From: Prevotella sp.
GTDB lineage: Bacteria > Bacteroidota > Bacteroidia > Bacteroidales > Bacteroidaceae
Length of the DNA stretch: 55,519 bases
NCBI GenBank assembly: GCA_017941345.1
Contig: JAGAWQ010000086.1
Span: 1 to 55,519 of the forward strand
Reading direction: 5' to 3'
In this document: piece by piece, positions 41,051 through 49,288 of the stretch
Layout: each line of letters starts with the position of its first letter
Position numbering within the stretch: the stretch's first letter is position 1
Notes under the pieces: model-generated
Seen by the model: only the letters and a program-made list of their open reading frames with translations
What the model was told of the DNA's origin: nothing
Databases searched by the model: none
Translations under genes and position numbers: made by a program

Positions 41051-44000
41051 ATGAAGACACTGAGAAAGACATTGTTAGTCCTGATGCTGGCGTTGCCATT
41101 GGCAGCAGCTGGTGTCTATCTGTTTAAGACGCTGGATGCCCGCAACGGACTCACCATCAGCCAGATTAACTGTGTGATGAAAGACTCGCGAGGATACGTG
41201 TGGTTAGGAACGCCAGCCGGACTATACCGCTTCGACGGCTACACCTTCCACAACTTCCAATGCAACTCACAAGACGGGTCTTCGCTGCCCGACAGCTACA
41301 TCATCAGCATCCAGGAGACCATGGAGGGTACGCTGCTGGTACAGACGGCAGCCGGATTCTGTCTCTATCACCCGCAGACGGAGAACTTCGAACGCGACAT
41401 GAAGCAGGCCTTCGGACGAATGGGCATCGAAGGACAGCCTAACGTGGTGTATATCGACAGCCACAAGAACGTGTGGGCGTCGATTCCCAACAAAGGAGTC
41501 GTTGCCTATAACATGCAGCAGCAGACCAGCTATGAGTTCAGCTACACGAACGATGCCCACGGTATTCCGCAGGGTACTATCTGCTCCATTGGCGAGTGTC
41601 GCGACGGTGCCGTACTGGTATACAACGACGGGAAAATCGTATGCTGCGACATCATGCACCAGCAGCACACCGTATGGCAATCCGACTTCCTGGCCCGACA
41701 GGGACTGCGTAACACCAACACGCTGAAGATGTTCGCTGACCAGATGGACAACATCTGGGTTTACGGACAAGGCACCTTGATGATATATAACAAGAACACC
41801 AACGAATGGAACACGACGGTGGGCAACCAGCTGGGACTGACGGGTGTCAGCGTAGACCACAGCGTGAACGGAATGGCGGGCGACCGCAACGGCAATATCT
41901 GGATAGGAACAGACCGTACGGGACTGATTCGAACCGACGTGAACAGCCACGAGATGGAGACGATACAGCCCTACGGTGCCAACAGCAACCAGCGGACGCA
42001 GGACGTCATTGGTATACAGAGCGTATACATCGACGACACCGACCTGCTATGGATAGGAACGGAGAAATCAGGACTGGCTTTCTACGGCAGCAATATCTAC
42101 AAGTTCCAATCGCAAATCAATGGCGACATCACAGCACTGGCACAAGACGAGAATGGCAAGATATGGTACGGAACGGGCGACAAGGGTGTCATCGACTATG
42201 ACGGTCCGCTGGCCAGCCAGAAGGTGTCGGCCATGACGACGACCACAGACGGAAGCCTATGGGTGGGCTCTAAGCAAAACGGCCTGACCCGCATCAAGGG
42301 CGGCACCAGCACATTCTACTCAGTGGCTCGCGACAGCATGAAGACACTGATTGACGACCATATCAACGCACTCTGCGGCGACCAGTCCGGCAACCTCTGG
42401 ATAGCAACCAACGGTGGTCTGCAGGTGTATAACCCGAAGATGAACACCTTCTCGTCATACACGCGTGAGAACGGCATGCTGAATACCAACAACATCACAT
42501 CGCTGTTCTATGGAAAGAACAACAAGCTGCTCATTGGTACAGCTGAGGGTCTGATTATCCTCAACCTCTCAAACCGTGAGAAGACCTTGCTGACGGGAAA
42601 CTCAACCAACTTGTCAACCTTCACCAACAACTATATCACACAGGTGTATGAGGACTCACGTGGACTGATATGGGTCGGAACACGCGAAGGCATTAATATC
42701 CTGAACATAGATAACGACGAGTTGAGCTATATCACTGAGAAAGACGGGCTGTGCAACAACTCCGTATGCGGTATCGCAGAAGACAAGAACCACAGCATCT
42801 GGATAACGACCAGCAATGGGGTGAGCCGTGTAGTGGTTCAGCGTAACCACGAGGACGGCACTTTCAACTACGGACTATACAACTATGACATCAGCGACGG
42901 TCTGCAGAGCAATGAGTTTAACATGGGAGCCATCCTGACGAAGAAAGACGGCAACGTGCTGTTTGGCGGTCTTTACGGTGTCAACTGGGTACGCCGGGAC
43001 AACAAAGACGACCAGGAGGCACTGCCTCGCGTCATGCTGACCCAGCTGTTTGTCGGTGAGGAAGAGATACTGACGGGTATAGAGTACGACGGCAACACCA
43101 TTCTGCCTCAGGCGCTCAACGAAAGCAACAGGATAGAGCTGAACAACAACCAGAGCAGCTTTACCATTAAGTTTGCAGCAGGTAACTATAATCAAGGGGA
43201 GCGTCTGCAGTTCATGTACTGGATGGAGGGACTAGATAACGACTGGCGTAATGGTGACGCACTGCTCCACGGTGTGAAGTTCCACAACCTGGGCAGCGGG
43301 ACATACACGCTGCACGTGAAGGCTGTCAGTGCCGATGGTGCCGTGAGCAACCAGGAGCGTACGCTGGAAATCACCATCGACCGACCCTGGTGGCTGTCAT
43401 GGTGGATGCTGAGTGTCTACGTCATCATTGCCATCATCATACTCGTCGTCTGGCGTTATGGCGTCAAGAAGTTCAAGGCCGTCTGGAAGAGCAAGAAGAC
43501 CATCATCGAGGAGCTAAAGCGACAGCGCGAGGAAATCAAACTGACCAGCGACGAGCTGCGTCAGCCAATGGCCCGCATGACAACCATCATCGGTAACATG
43601 GCTGAGAAAGAACAGTCGCTGGAGGGCCGCGAGCAGCTTAACTCGCTCCACTTCCAGATGCTACAGGTCATCACCCGCATCTCTGAGATGCAGAGCACGC
43701 TGGAGAATCCGGAGAAGAAAGCCGAGTCTACTGCCAAGGATAAGCTGGAGCTGAATGACCGCGGCGAGGTGGCCCTGACGGCTGCCAGCACAAGAGAGTT
43801 CGCTGTCGATGTGCGTTCGCTGAAGGTTGACGAGCAGTCGAAGAAGTTCAGCGTCATCCTCATCGACAACAATCATGAGTTCCTGAACTTCATGGACATC
43901 CACCTGCACGACGTATACAATTTCCATACCTACGATAACATCAAGGATGCACTGCCTGATATCGAAACGCTGAATGCCGACCTTGTCATCTGCAAACAGG

Positions 44001-44800
44001 ACATGGGAACAATGACGGGTAGCGAGCTCTGTAACCAGTTCAAGACTGATGTGCGCAGGAGCAAGACCAAGTTCGTGCTGCTGACAGACAGCGTGCTCAC
44101 GGAACAGGATATGACCGATTTGAACATCACGCTGGCTGCTGACGACTATCTGGCCAAGCCTTTCAACATGCAAGAGGCTGTCATGCGCTTCAACAAATTG
44201 CTGGGTCTGGCACCTATTGAGTTCAACCAGAACGTCATAGAAGGCAAGGAAACACGTATGCTGGAAGGTCAGAACGCCAGCATGACGACGTCTACAATGG
44301 TCTACGACGACATGGGCAGCATCAATGTCACTCCTGATGACACCACACAGGAACAGCCAGCCACCGAGGAACAACCGATGGAGAACACCACGGCGACGAT
44401 GGGCGGAGGAGCCGTGCTGGCTAAGTACTACGAAGGCAACACCATTGGCGACTACTCGATGAGCAACTTCATGGACCAGCAGCTGATGCGTAACGTAGAG
44501 CAGTTTGTGCTGCAGAACATGAGTCGTGGACAAATCAGCCTCGACGAGATGGCATCAGCAATGGGTATGGGACGCGTTCCCTTCTTCCATAAGGTACGCA
44601 GCATCACCACCAAGACGCCGGCTGAAATTGTTCGCGAACTGCGACTGAAGCATGCCTGCACACTGTTGGTGACCACCAATATCAACATCAGCGAGCTGGC
44701 CATCAATGTGGGATTCATGACGGCAGAGAACTTCACCAACATCTTCCGTGAGAAGTTTGGCATGTCACCGCTGGAGTACAGAATGAAGAATAAGAAATGA
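41051..44800 (+). CDS. Kinase-less two-component-propeller AraC regulator with pseudo-receiver
   Basis: 1249 aa, laid out like a hybrid two-component regulator but without the kinase. N-terminal signal/anchor. Residues about 30-690 are two-component propeller repeats (DSRGYVWLGTPAGLYRFDG, DQSGNLWIATNGGLQVYNP). A Y_Y_Y domain lies at about 695-775. One membrane helix (about 781-802) leads to a helix with SDELRQPM, in which Asp 834 replaces the phospho-accepting His. No HATPase domain follows. The receiver (about 933-1055) has LIDNN instead of LVDDN, and Lys 982 in place of the phospho-accepting Asp (ICKQDM); the late Lys (AKPF) remains. An acidic linker and an AraC DNA-binding domain (about 1150-1249) complete it. 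It is probably a phosphorylation-independent membrane regulator. Signal and targets unknown. Confidence 0.88.
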   Translation: MKTLRKTLLVLMLALPLAAAGVYLFKTLDARNGLTISQINCVMKDSRGYVWLGTPAGLYRFDGYTFHNFQCNSQDGSSLPDSYIISIQETMEGTLLVQTAAGFCLYHPQTENFERDMKQAFGRMGIEGQPNVVYIDSHKNVWASIPNKGVVAYNMQQQTSYEFSYTNDAHGIPQGTICSIGECRDGAVLVYNDGKIVCCDIMHQQHTVWQSDFLARQGLRNTNTLKMFADQMDNIWVYGQGTLMIYNKNTNEWNTTVGNQLGLTGVSVDHSVNGMAGDRNGNIWIGTDRTGLIRTDVNSHEMETIQPYGANSNQRTQDVIGIQSVYIDDTDLLWIGTEKSGLAFYGSNIYKFQSQINGDITALAQDENGKIWYGTGDKGVIDYDGPLASQKVSAMTTTTDGSLWVGSKQNGLTRIKGGTSTFYSVARDSMKTLIDDHINALCGDQSGNLWIATNGGLQVYNPKMNTFSSYTRENGMLNTNNITSLFYGKNNKLLIGTAEGLIILNLSNREKTLLTGNSTNLSTFTNNYITQVYEDSRGLIWVGTREGINILNIDNDELSYITEKDGLCNNSVCGIAEDKNHSIWITTSNGVSRVVVQRNHEDGTFNYGLYNYDISDGLQSNEFNMGAILTKKDGNVLFGGLYGVNWVRRDNKDDQEALPRVMLTQLFVGEEEILTGIEYDGNTILPQALNESNRIELNNNQSSFTIKFAAGNYNQGERLQFMYWMEGLDNDWRNGDALLHGVKFHNLGSGTYTLHVKAVSADGAVSNQERTLEITIDRPWWLSWWMLSVYVIIAIIILVVWRYGVKKFKAVWKSKKTIIEELKRQREEIKLTSDELRQPMARMTTIIGNMAEKEQSLEGREQLNSLHFQMLQVITRISEMQSTLENPEKKAESTAKDKLELNDRGEVALTAASTREFAVDVRSLKVDEQSKKFSVILIDNNHEFLNFMDIHLHDVYNFHTYDNIKDALPDIETLNADLVICKQDMGTMTGSELCNQFKTDVRRSKTKFVLLTDSVLTEQDMTDLNITLAADDYLAKPFNMQEAVMRFNKLLGLAPIEFNQNVIEGKETRMLEGQNASMTTSTMVYDDMGSINVTPDDTTQEQPATEEQPMENTTATMGGGAVLAKYYEGNTIGDYSMSNFMDQQLMRNVEQFVLQNMSRGQISLDEMASAMGMGRVPFFHKVRSITTKTPAEIVRELRLKHACTLLVTTNINISELAINVGFMTAENFTNIFREKFGMSPLEYRMKNKK

Positions 44801-44835
44801 AAGGAATGAAAGGAATGAAAGAAATGAAAGGGATG
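44797..44835 (+). repeat. 9-bp tandem repeat encoding the MKG start of the HKD protein
   Basis: Four units of ATGAAAGGA type followed by ATG, read as MKGMKGMKEMKGM. Each unit contains an ATG, so several in-frame starts are available. The first overlaps the stop of the preceding gene (ATGA). Confidence 0.8.
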
Positions 44836-46110
44836 AGCCGTAGCGCATTTCTTCATTTGACATTTACATTGCTCATTTCTCATTTCTCATTGCTCATTTC
44901 TGTTGCACAGACCAGCGACTCGCTGATAGTACAGACACTGCGCCAGAGCAATGTTCGTTTCTCTCACGACAACAGCGTGACGCTATTGCTGTCGGGTCAG
45001 GAGAAGTTCGATGACATGTTCCGTGCCATCCGACAGGCCAAAAGCAGCATCCACCTGGAATATTTCAACTTCCGAAACGACTCGATAGCATCGCTGCTGT
45101 TTGACATCCTACGTGAGAAGCGTCGCGAGGGCATCGAGGTTCGTGCGATGTTCGACGGATTTGGCAACGACTCCAACAACCAGCCGCTGAAGAAACGTCA
45201 CCTTGTGTCGCTACGTGCTGACAGCATCGACATTGTGGAATACTCGCCCATCCGTTTTCCTTGGGTCAACCATATCTTTGGGCGTGACCACCGTAAGATT
45301 GTCGTCATCGACGGACAGATAGGCTATACCGGTGGGATGAACGTAGCTGACTATTATATTAAAGGTACGGAGCAGGTTGGCGAGTGGCGCGATATGCACT
45401 GTCGCATAGAGGGCGATGCCGTCAACGAGCTACAAGCTATTTTCTTGCGGATATGGAACCGCACTACAGGCCAGCATGTCAGCGGTGCGAAGTATTTTCG
45501 CGGAGGCACACTGACACGATTCGAAGGACTGAAGCCCGACACCACCTATACCCGAGGGCGCAAGATGGTGGGCATCATCAACCGCGAGCCTGGCATCACG
45601 CCAAAAATTATGCGGAAATTCTACGTGAATGCCATCAACCAGGCTCGTGACTCCATCCATATCATCAACCCCTACTTTACCCTGATACCCACTGTCACAC
45701 GAGCGCTGACACGCGCCATCCGTCGGGGTGTGAAGGTAGAGATTATGCTGTCGTCGAAGAGTGATATCCCACTGACACCCGACTGTGCCCTCTACCAAGC
45801 CCGGAAGCTGATGAAGCGTGGCGCACGGGTATGGCTCTATAAGCCCGGATTCCATCACTCCAAGATTATGATGGTCGACGGACTGTACTGCACGGTGGGC
45901 AGCACCAATCTCGATGCACGTAGCCTGAAATGTGATTTCGAAGAGAATGCGGTGATTATCGACAAGGCAACCACACGCGAACTGGATGATATGTTCTGGC
46001 GCGACAAGCAGAAGAGCTTTGAGATGACCGATGAGACATGGGACGAGTTTCGCACAGGGTGGCAGAAATTTCGCGGATGGTTCTCACACCTGTTGCAGCC
46101 TTTCCTCTAA
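44797..46110 (+). CDS. Secreted phospholipase D / cardiolipin synthase-like protein
   Basis: 437 aa. Two HKD motifs: HRKIVVIDG (H165, K167, D172) within FGRDHRK...GGMNVADYY, and HSKIMMVDG near 354-362 within GFHHSK...GSTNLDARS, both complete. The family makes cardiolipin from phosphatidylglycerol or hydrolyses phospholipids. It lacks the two N-terminal membrane helices usual for ClsA and has a signal peptide instead (about 17-38, ending ISVAQTS), so the enzyme is probably periplasmic. That hydrophobic segment is encoded by CTCATT heptamers, and the preceding MKG repeat by a 9-bp tandem repeat. It overlaps the propeller regulator by 4 nt. Confidence 0.88.
   Translation: MKGMKGMKEMKGMSRSAFLHLTFTLLISHFSLLISVAQTSDSLIVQTLRQSNVRFSHDNSVTLLLSGQEKFDDMFRAIRQAKSSIHLEYFNFRNDSIASLLFDILREKRREGIEVRAMFDGFGNDSNNQPLKKRHLVSLRADSIDIVEYSPIRFPWVNHIFGRDHRKIVVIDGQIGYTGGMNVADYYIKGTEQVGEWRDMHCRIEGDAVNELQAIFLRIWNRTTGQHVSGAKYFRGGTLTRFEGLKPDTTYTRGRKMVGIINREPGITPKIMRKFYVNAINQARDSIHIINPYFTLIPTVTRALTRAIRRGVKVEIMLSSKSDIPLTPDCALYQARKLMKRGARVWLYKPGFHHSKIMMVDGLYCTVGSTNLDARSLKCDFEENAVIIDKATTRELDDMFWRDKQKSFEMTDETWDEFRTGWQKFRGWFSHLLQPFL
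44846..44901 (+). repeat. Heptamer array encoding the HKD protein signal peptide (TCTCATT type)
   Basis: GCTCATT, TCTCATT, TCTCATT, GCTCATT (44871-44898) in exact 7-nt phase, preceded by looser CATTT units. Translated as LLISHFSLLIS, the hydrophobic core of the signal peptide. The unit is the same as in elements 1 and 3. Confidence 0.9.
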
Positions 46111-48260
46111 CTGCCCAGTCCTATCAGGTCTTCCATCATGTTGATTTCTGTATCGCTGATGCCGTGGTGCTTCAGCCAATCCTCGTCCATCTGATACAAT
46201 TTGTAGCCGTCATTCCCAGCTTCATGCTTCTCATAGTATCTCCTCAACTTGGCGGCACCCTCAGTGAGATGGCCCTGCAACCATAGACAATAGCCGTAGT
46301 TCAGGTTGTCCTGGTCGGTAAGTGCCTCATCAGCTTCCAGCTGTTGGAATATCCGCACGGCCTGCTCGAGTTTGTCATCACAGGTCAGCGCCCAAGCCAA
46401 CGCCCGTTGTACACCTTGGTCATCAGGTTGTTCATAGTTCAGCTGATAAAGGGCCTTTAGTGCTTCCTCGTAGTCCGACAGATTGACCTGACAGATAGCT
46501 CTGTTCAACATATACGACCGCTTATCAGGGTGGAGCAACAGTAGTTTCTCATATACTTCCTCTGCCTGGCTGTATTCATCATTGTCAAACAACTGGCGCG
46601 CATAGGCTGTCAGCGCTCTCTCGTTATCGGGGTCCTGACGTACCGCAAGCTCAGGCTTACCCATCCAGAGCCAATACTGCACATCATGCATATCACTTGG
46701 AAACACATACAACAGTTCTTTGGCAGCCCTCATCATCTTCTTTTTTCTCAGCAAGACGACAATCTCCCGTTTTCGTTCATCCAACGGCGTTTGCTTAAAG
46801 ACATCCGAAGCAAAGAACAGACACATGCCCCACTCCACTTTTGATGTATCGAAGGGGTTACACAATGCCGTACGGTTAGGGAACAGCTTGAAAAAGCGGT
46901 ACATATCCATCAGATAGCTGCGACGCATATACGCTGCCGACTGCTGGTCTTCATCGGAGACCTCAGCCATCATAGCCTCTCCGCGATTCATCATCTGCCG
47001 CACGTTTTCGGGCAATCCAGCGAACACCTGCTGAAAAGCGATGACAAACGAGTATTTGTCGCTGTCGCAGAAAGGTCCCTTCTGCATCACGGCCTCCAGG
47101 AACTTGTTACCCTCCAAACGCTCCATAAACTGACTGATATCCGGGTGCTGCATATAGAAAGGTACAAACCAGTTGCTGACGTCATAGAAGAATGGGGAAC
47201 GCTTCATCTGCGAGAATCCTCCGTAATAGATGTCTGTGCCCTGCTTCTGCATATCCATCATCCGGTTGAACGTAGCTTCCAGGCGCTCCATACGCTCTTC
47301 AGCAGCATCAGGGTGCAGCACATCCTCCAACGGGTCTTCCTTCACCTCCTCTATGCCACTATGCGTCACACGCAGCGAGTTGTTCTTCAGCAGGTCAGGA
47401 ACAATCTCATTCTGTACCACTGCGGAGTCCTCATCAGCAGTAAGCGTGTATATGAGCTGTATCTGCAGCTCGGTCAGCTCACGGCAGGTGCGCTTCGACT
47501 TCAGCATCTCACTGATGATTTCGCGCTGTTCGGGATATACAATGAGCCAGCTGTCGTTGATGGACAGAACCCAGCCCACCAGCGCACGTTGTCTCACATG
47601 TTCGTCTTGCGACTGCTGGTACACATCAGTCAGCATACGGAACTTCACGACATCGAAACAGTTCATCAGCGACAGCGTGACCGCTGACACCAATAGCTGC
47701 TGGTCGTTGCCATCTACCGTTGGCGACAGCAATATCTTCTCCATCTCGCTACCCACACCTTCCGTCCATACATGCGAGGTCAGGATATAGTTGAACAAGG
47801 CGTTCATCTGCTGTTGGTGCTGCTTGTACAGCGCCAGACTCTTCTCCTTTCGCGTGTGTTCTGGTTCCAGCTGTAGCATGGCCGTCTCGCTGACAAAGTT
47901 CTCCATCTCCTGACGGATATTGCTGATAGACCATCTGTGCCCAGCCTGTCGCACACCCTTATAAAGCCCTTGCAGATAGGACGATGCATTCACATTCTTA
48001 TGTATCGCTATGTTTGCACACAACACGTACAAGCGCTGCAACAACCGCTGATACTGCTCTGCCAACTGGGGGTCTTTCACTCCCCGTTGCCAGTAGTCCG
48101 ACATCAGCTGGTATTCCCTTTTCAGCACACCCAACTTTTCCATCGACTGCGGATTAGGCCAAGCCGTCAGGTAGGTCTCCGTCTCCTGGATAGCCAGTCC
48201 TAACTGACCGGAAGTCAATCGTGAGTAGATAAGCCTCAGCGAAACATCTATAGTCCTCAT
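46107..48260 (-). CDS. TPR-containing protein of unknown function
   Basis: 717 aa, cytoplasmic by sequence (no signal peptide). Helical throughout. The last 220 residues contain recognisable tetratricopeptide repeats (ALTAYARQLFDNDEYSQAEEVYEKLLLLHPD, NLSDYEEALKALYQLNYEQPDD, DKLEQAVRIFQQLEADEAL). The N-terminal 450 residues are helical with no family I recognise. It probably acts as a protein-interaction scaffold. It starts 10 nt after the SBP-like lipoprotein gene, so the two are likely co-transcribed. Its stop overlaps the converging HKD gene by 4 bp. Confidence 0.75.
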   Translation of the reverse strand: MRTIDVSLRLIYSRLTSGQLGLAIQETETYLTAWPNPQSMEKLGVLKREYQLMSDYWQRGVKDPQLAEQYQRLLQRLYVLCANIAIHKNVNASSYLQGLYKGVRQAGHRWSISNIRQEMENFVSETAMLQLEPEHTRKEKSLALYKQHQQQMNALFNYILTSHVWTEGVGSEMEKILLSPTVDGNDQQLLVSAVTLSLMNCFDVVKFRMLTDVYQQSQDEHVRQRALVGWVLSINDSWLIVYPEQREIISEMLKSKRTCRELTELQIQLIYTLTADEDSAVVQNEIVPDLLKNNSLRVTHSGIEEVKEDPLEDVLHPDAAEERMERLEATFNRMMDMQKQGTDIYYGGFSQMKRSPFFYDVSNWFVPFYMQHPDISQFMERLEGNKFLEAVMQKGPFCDSDKYSFVIAFQQVFAGLPENVRQMMNRGEAMMAEVSDEDQQSAAYMRRSYLMDMYRFFKLFPNRTALCNPFDTSKVEWGMCLFFASDVFKQTPLDERKREIVVLLRKKKMMRAAKELLYVFPSDMHDVQYWLWMGKPELAVRQDPDNERALTAYARQLFDNDEYSQAEEVYEKLLLLHPDKRSYMLNRAICQVNLSDYEEALKALYQLNYEQPDDQGVQRALAWALTCDDKLEQAVRIFQQLEADEALTDQDNLNYGYCLWLQGHLTEGAAKLRRYYEKHEAGNDGYKLYQMDEDWLKHHGISDTEINMMEDLIGLGS

Positions 48261-48270
48261 CCCACTTCTC

Positions 48271-49191
48271 CTATTTCTTTTCCAGCCATTTCGTCACGAT
48301 GTCTATATCGTGCTGACGAGGTCCCTTCGCACGAGGGAACTTCAGGTCCTTAGGCAACGCATCAACCTGTTCATCTTTCAGCTGACAACGTTTCTTGATG
48401 ATGCTGCGATAGTGAAGCACACCATATCGATTCAGCGAGTCACAAGCCTGATTATATGCCTTCACAAACAATGCCAACTGCTTCGAGCGTCCCTGACGAC
48501 GCATCTCATGCTCACGGAAGGCTATCACACCCATCTGCCAATTCTGCGAACGGGTGTCCAGCACTACAGGATTTTTCATCTGGCGGGCCTGCGATGCCTG
48601 CGGCTCGGTCAGACAGAGGGCATCCATGATGTTGTTTTGTAGCATCAGCACCCTGACAAACACATCGTTCACCTGCACCTTAAAAACATGGTCTTTATCC
48701 AGCTTCGACGAGTCAACAGCGCAGTCAGCCAACATGTCAGTCACCGAATAGCGCGTCATCGCCACCATCTTGTCCTCCAGCTGTTTCAGCTTCTTGATAC
48801 GGGCGTTTCGGTTCGTCACCAACTGCCAATAGGCATTCGTAGCAGCCACATAACGCATCTTCGTACCCTTGCGGTCCATATTCATCGCTCTCACCAAATC
48901 GGTGACGGCACCTTCTACCCTGCCCCGTTCCAACGCTGAGTCGCAGTCCATCTGAGCTTTAAAGTATTTCAGACGCACCCCACCATATAAGGTATCAAAC
49001 AGCTGGTAGTGCTGTGCCACATACAAGGGCATACAGTCCAGTGTGGGCATCACGGCAATCTTCAGCGCCGCAGAGTCCTTTCGGGCTGCTTCCTTACGCT
49101 GCTCACGCGTAATGCGTTTCGTCTCCTCATAGCTTTGTCCACAGGCTATCAGGAGCAGGCATGCCAATATTGTTAATGCTATCTTCTTCAT
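48271..49191 (-). CDS. Solute-binding-protein-like lipoprotein
   Basis: 306 aa. Lipoprotein signal MKKIALTILACLLLIAC (Cys 17). After a charged linker, the fold resembles SsuA/NMT1-type periplasmic binding proteins (ALKIAVMPTLDCMPLYVAQHY ... LFDTLYGGVRLKYFKAQMDCDSALERGRVEGAVTDLVRA ... VAMTRYSVTDMLADCA). No permease or ATPase gene is adjacent, so it may serve a transporter elsewhere or a non-transport role with the TPR protein. The upstream -7 (TACCTTCG, 49201-49208) is imperfect. Confidence 0.7.
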   Translation of the reverse strand: MKKIALTILACLLLIACGQSYEETKRITREQRKEAARKDSAALKIAVMPTLDCMPLYVAQHYQLFDTLYGGVRLKYFKAQMDCDSALERGRVEGAVTDLVRAMNMDRKGTKMRYVAATNAYWQLVTNRNARIKKLKQLEDKMVAMTRYSVTDMLADCAVDSSKLDKDHVFKVQVNDVFVRVLMLQNNIMDALCLTEPQASQARQMKNPVVLDTRSQNWQMGVIAFREHEMRRQGRSKQLALFVKAYNQACDSLNRYGVLHYRSIIKKRCQLKDEQVDALPKDLKFPRAKGPRQHDIDIVTKWLEKK

Positions 49192-49211
49192 AAACCGCTG
49201 CGAAGGTACAA

Positions 49212-49251
49212 AAAAAAATGCTTATACCATCGTTGTAATCAGCATTTTTTT
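49212..49251. repeat. Inverted repeat between divergent genes
   Basis: AAAAAAATGCT (49212-49222) and AGCATTTTTTT (49241-49251) are perfect 11-bp inverted arms with an 18-nt loop. It looks like a bidirectional terminator but lies between two divergent gene starts, where a terminator is not needed. It may be an operator or mRNA-leader structure. Confidence 0.6.
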
Positions 49252-49252
49252 G

Positions 49253-49260
49253 TATTTTTG
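49253..49260 (+). promoter_or_regulatory. -7 box of the GH35 gene
   Basis: TATTTTTG, 28 nt before ATG 49289. The nearest TTG (49233-49235) leaves a short 17-bp spacer within the hairpin loop. Confidence 0.55.
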
Positions 49261-49288
49261 CATCAAAATCAATAAGTCGCATAGAAAA

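Noticed and set aside
43661-44533. Minus-strand frame of 290 codons opposite the propeller regulator
   Set aside because: Opposite strand of the receiver/AraC region; no independent support.
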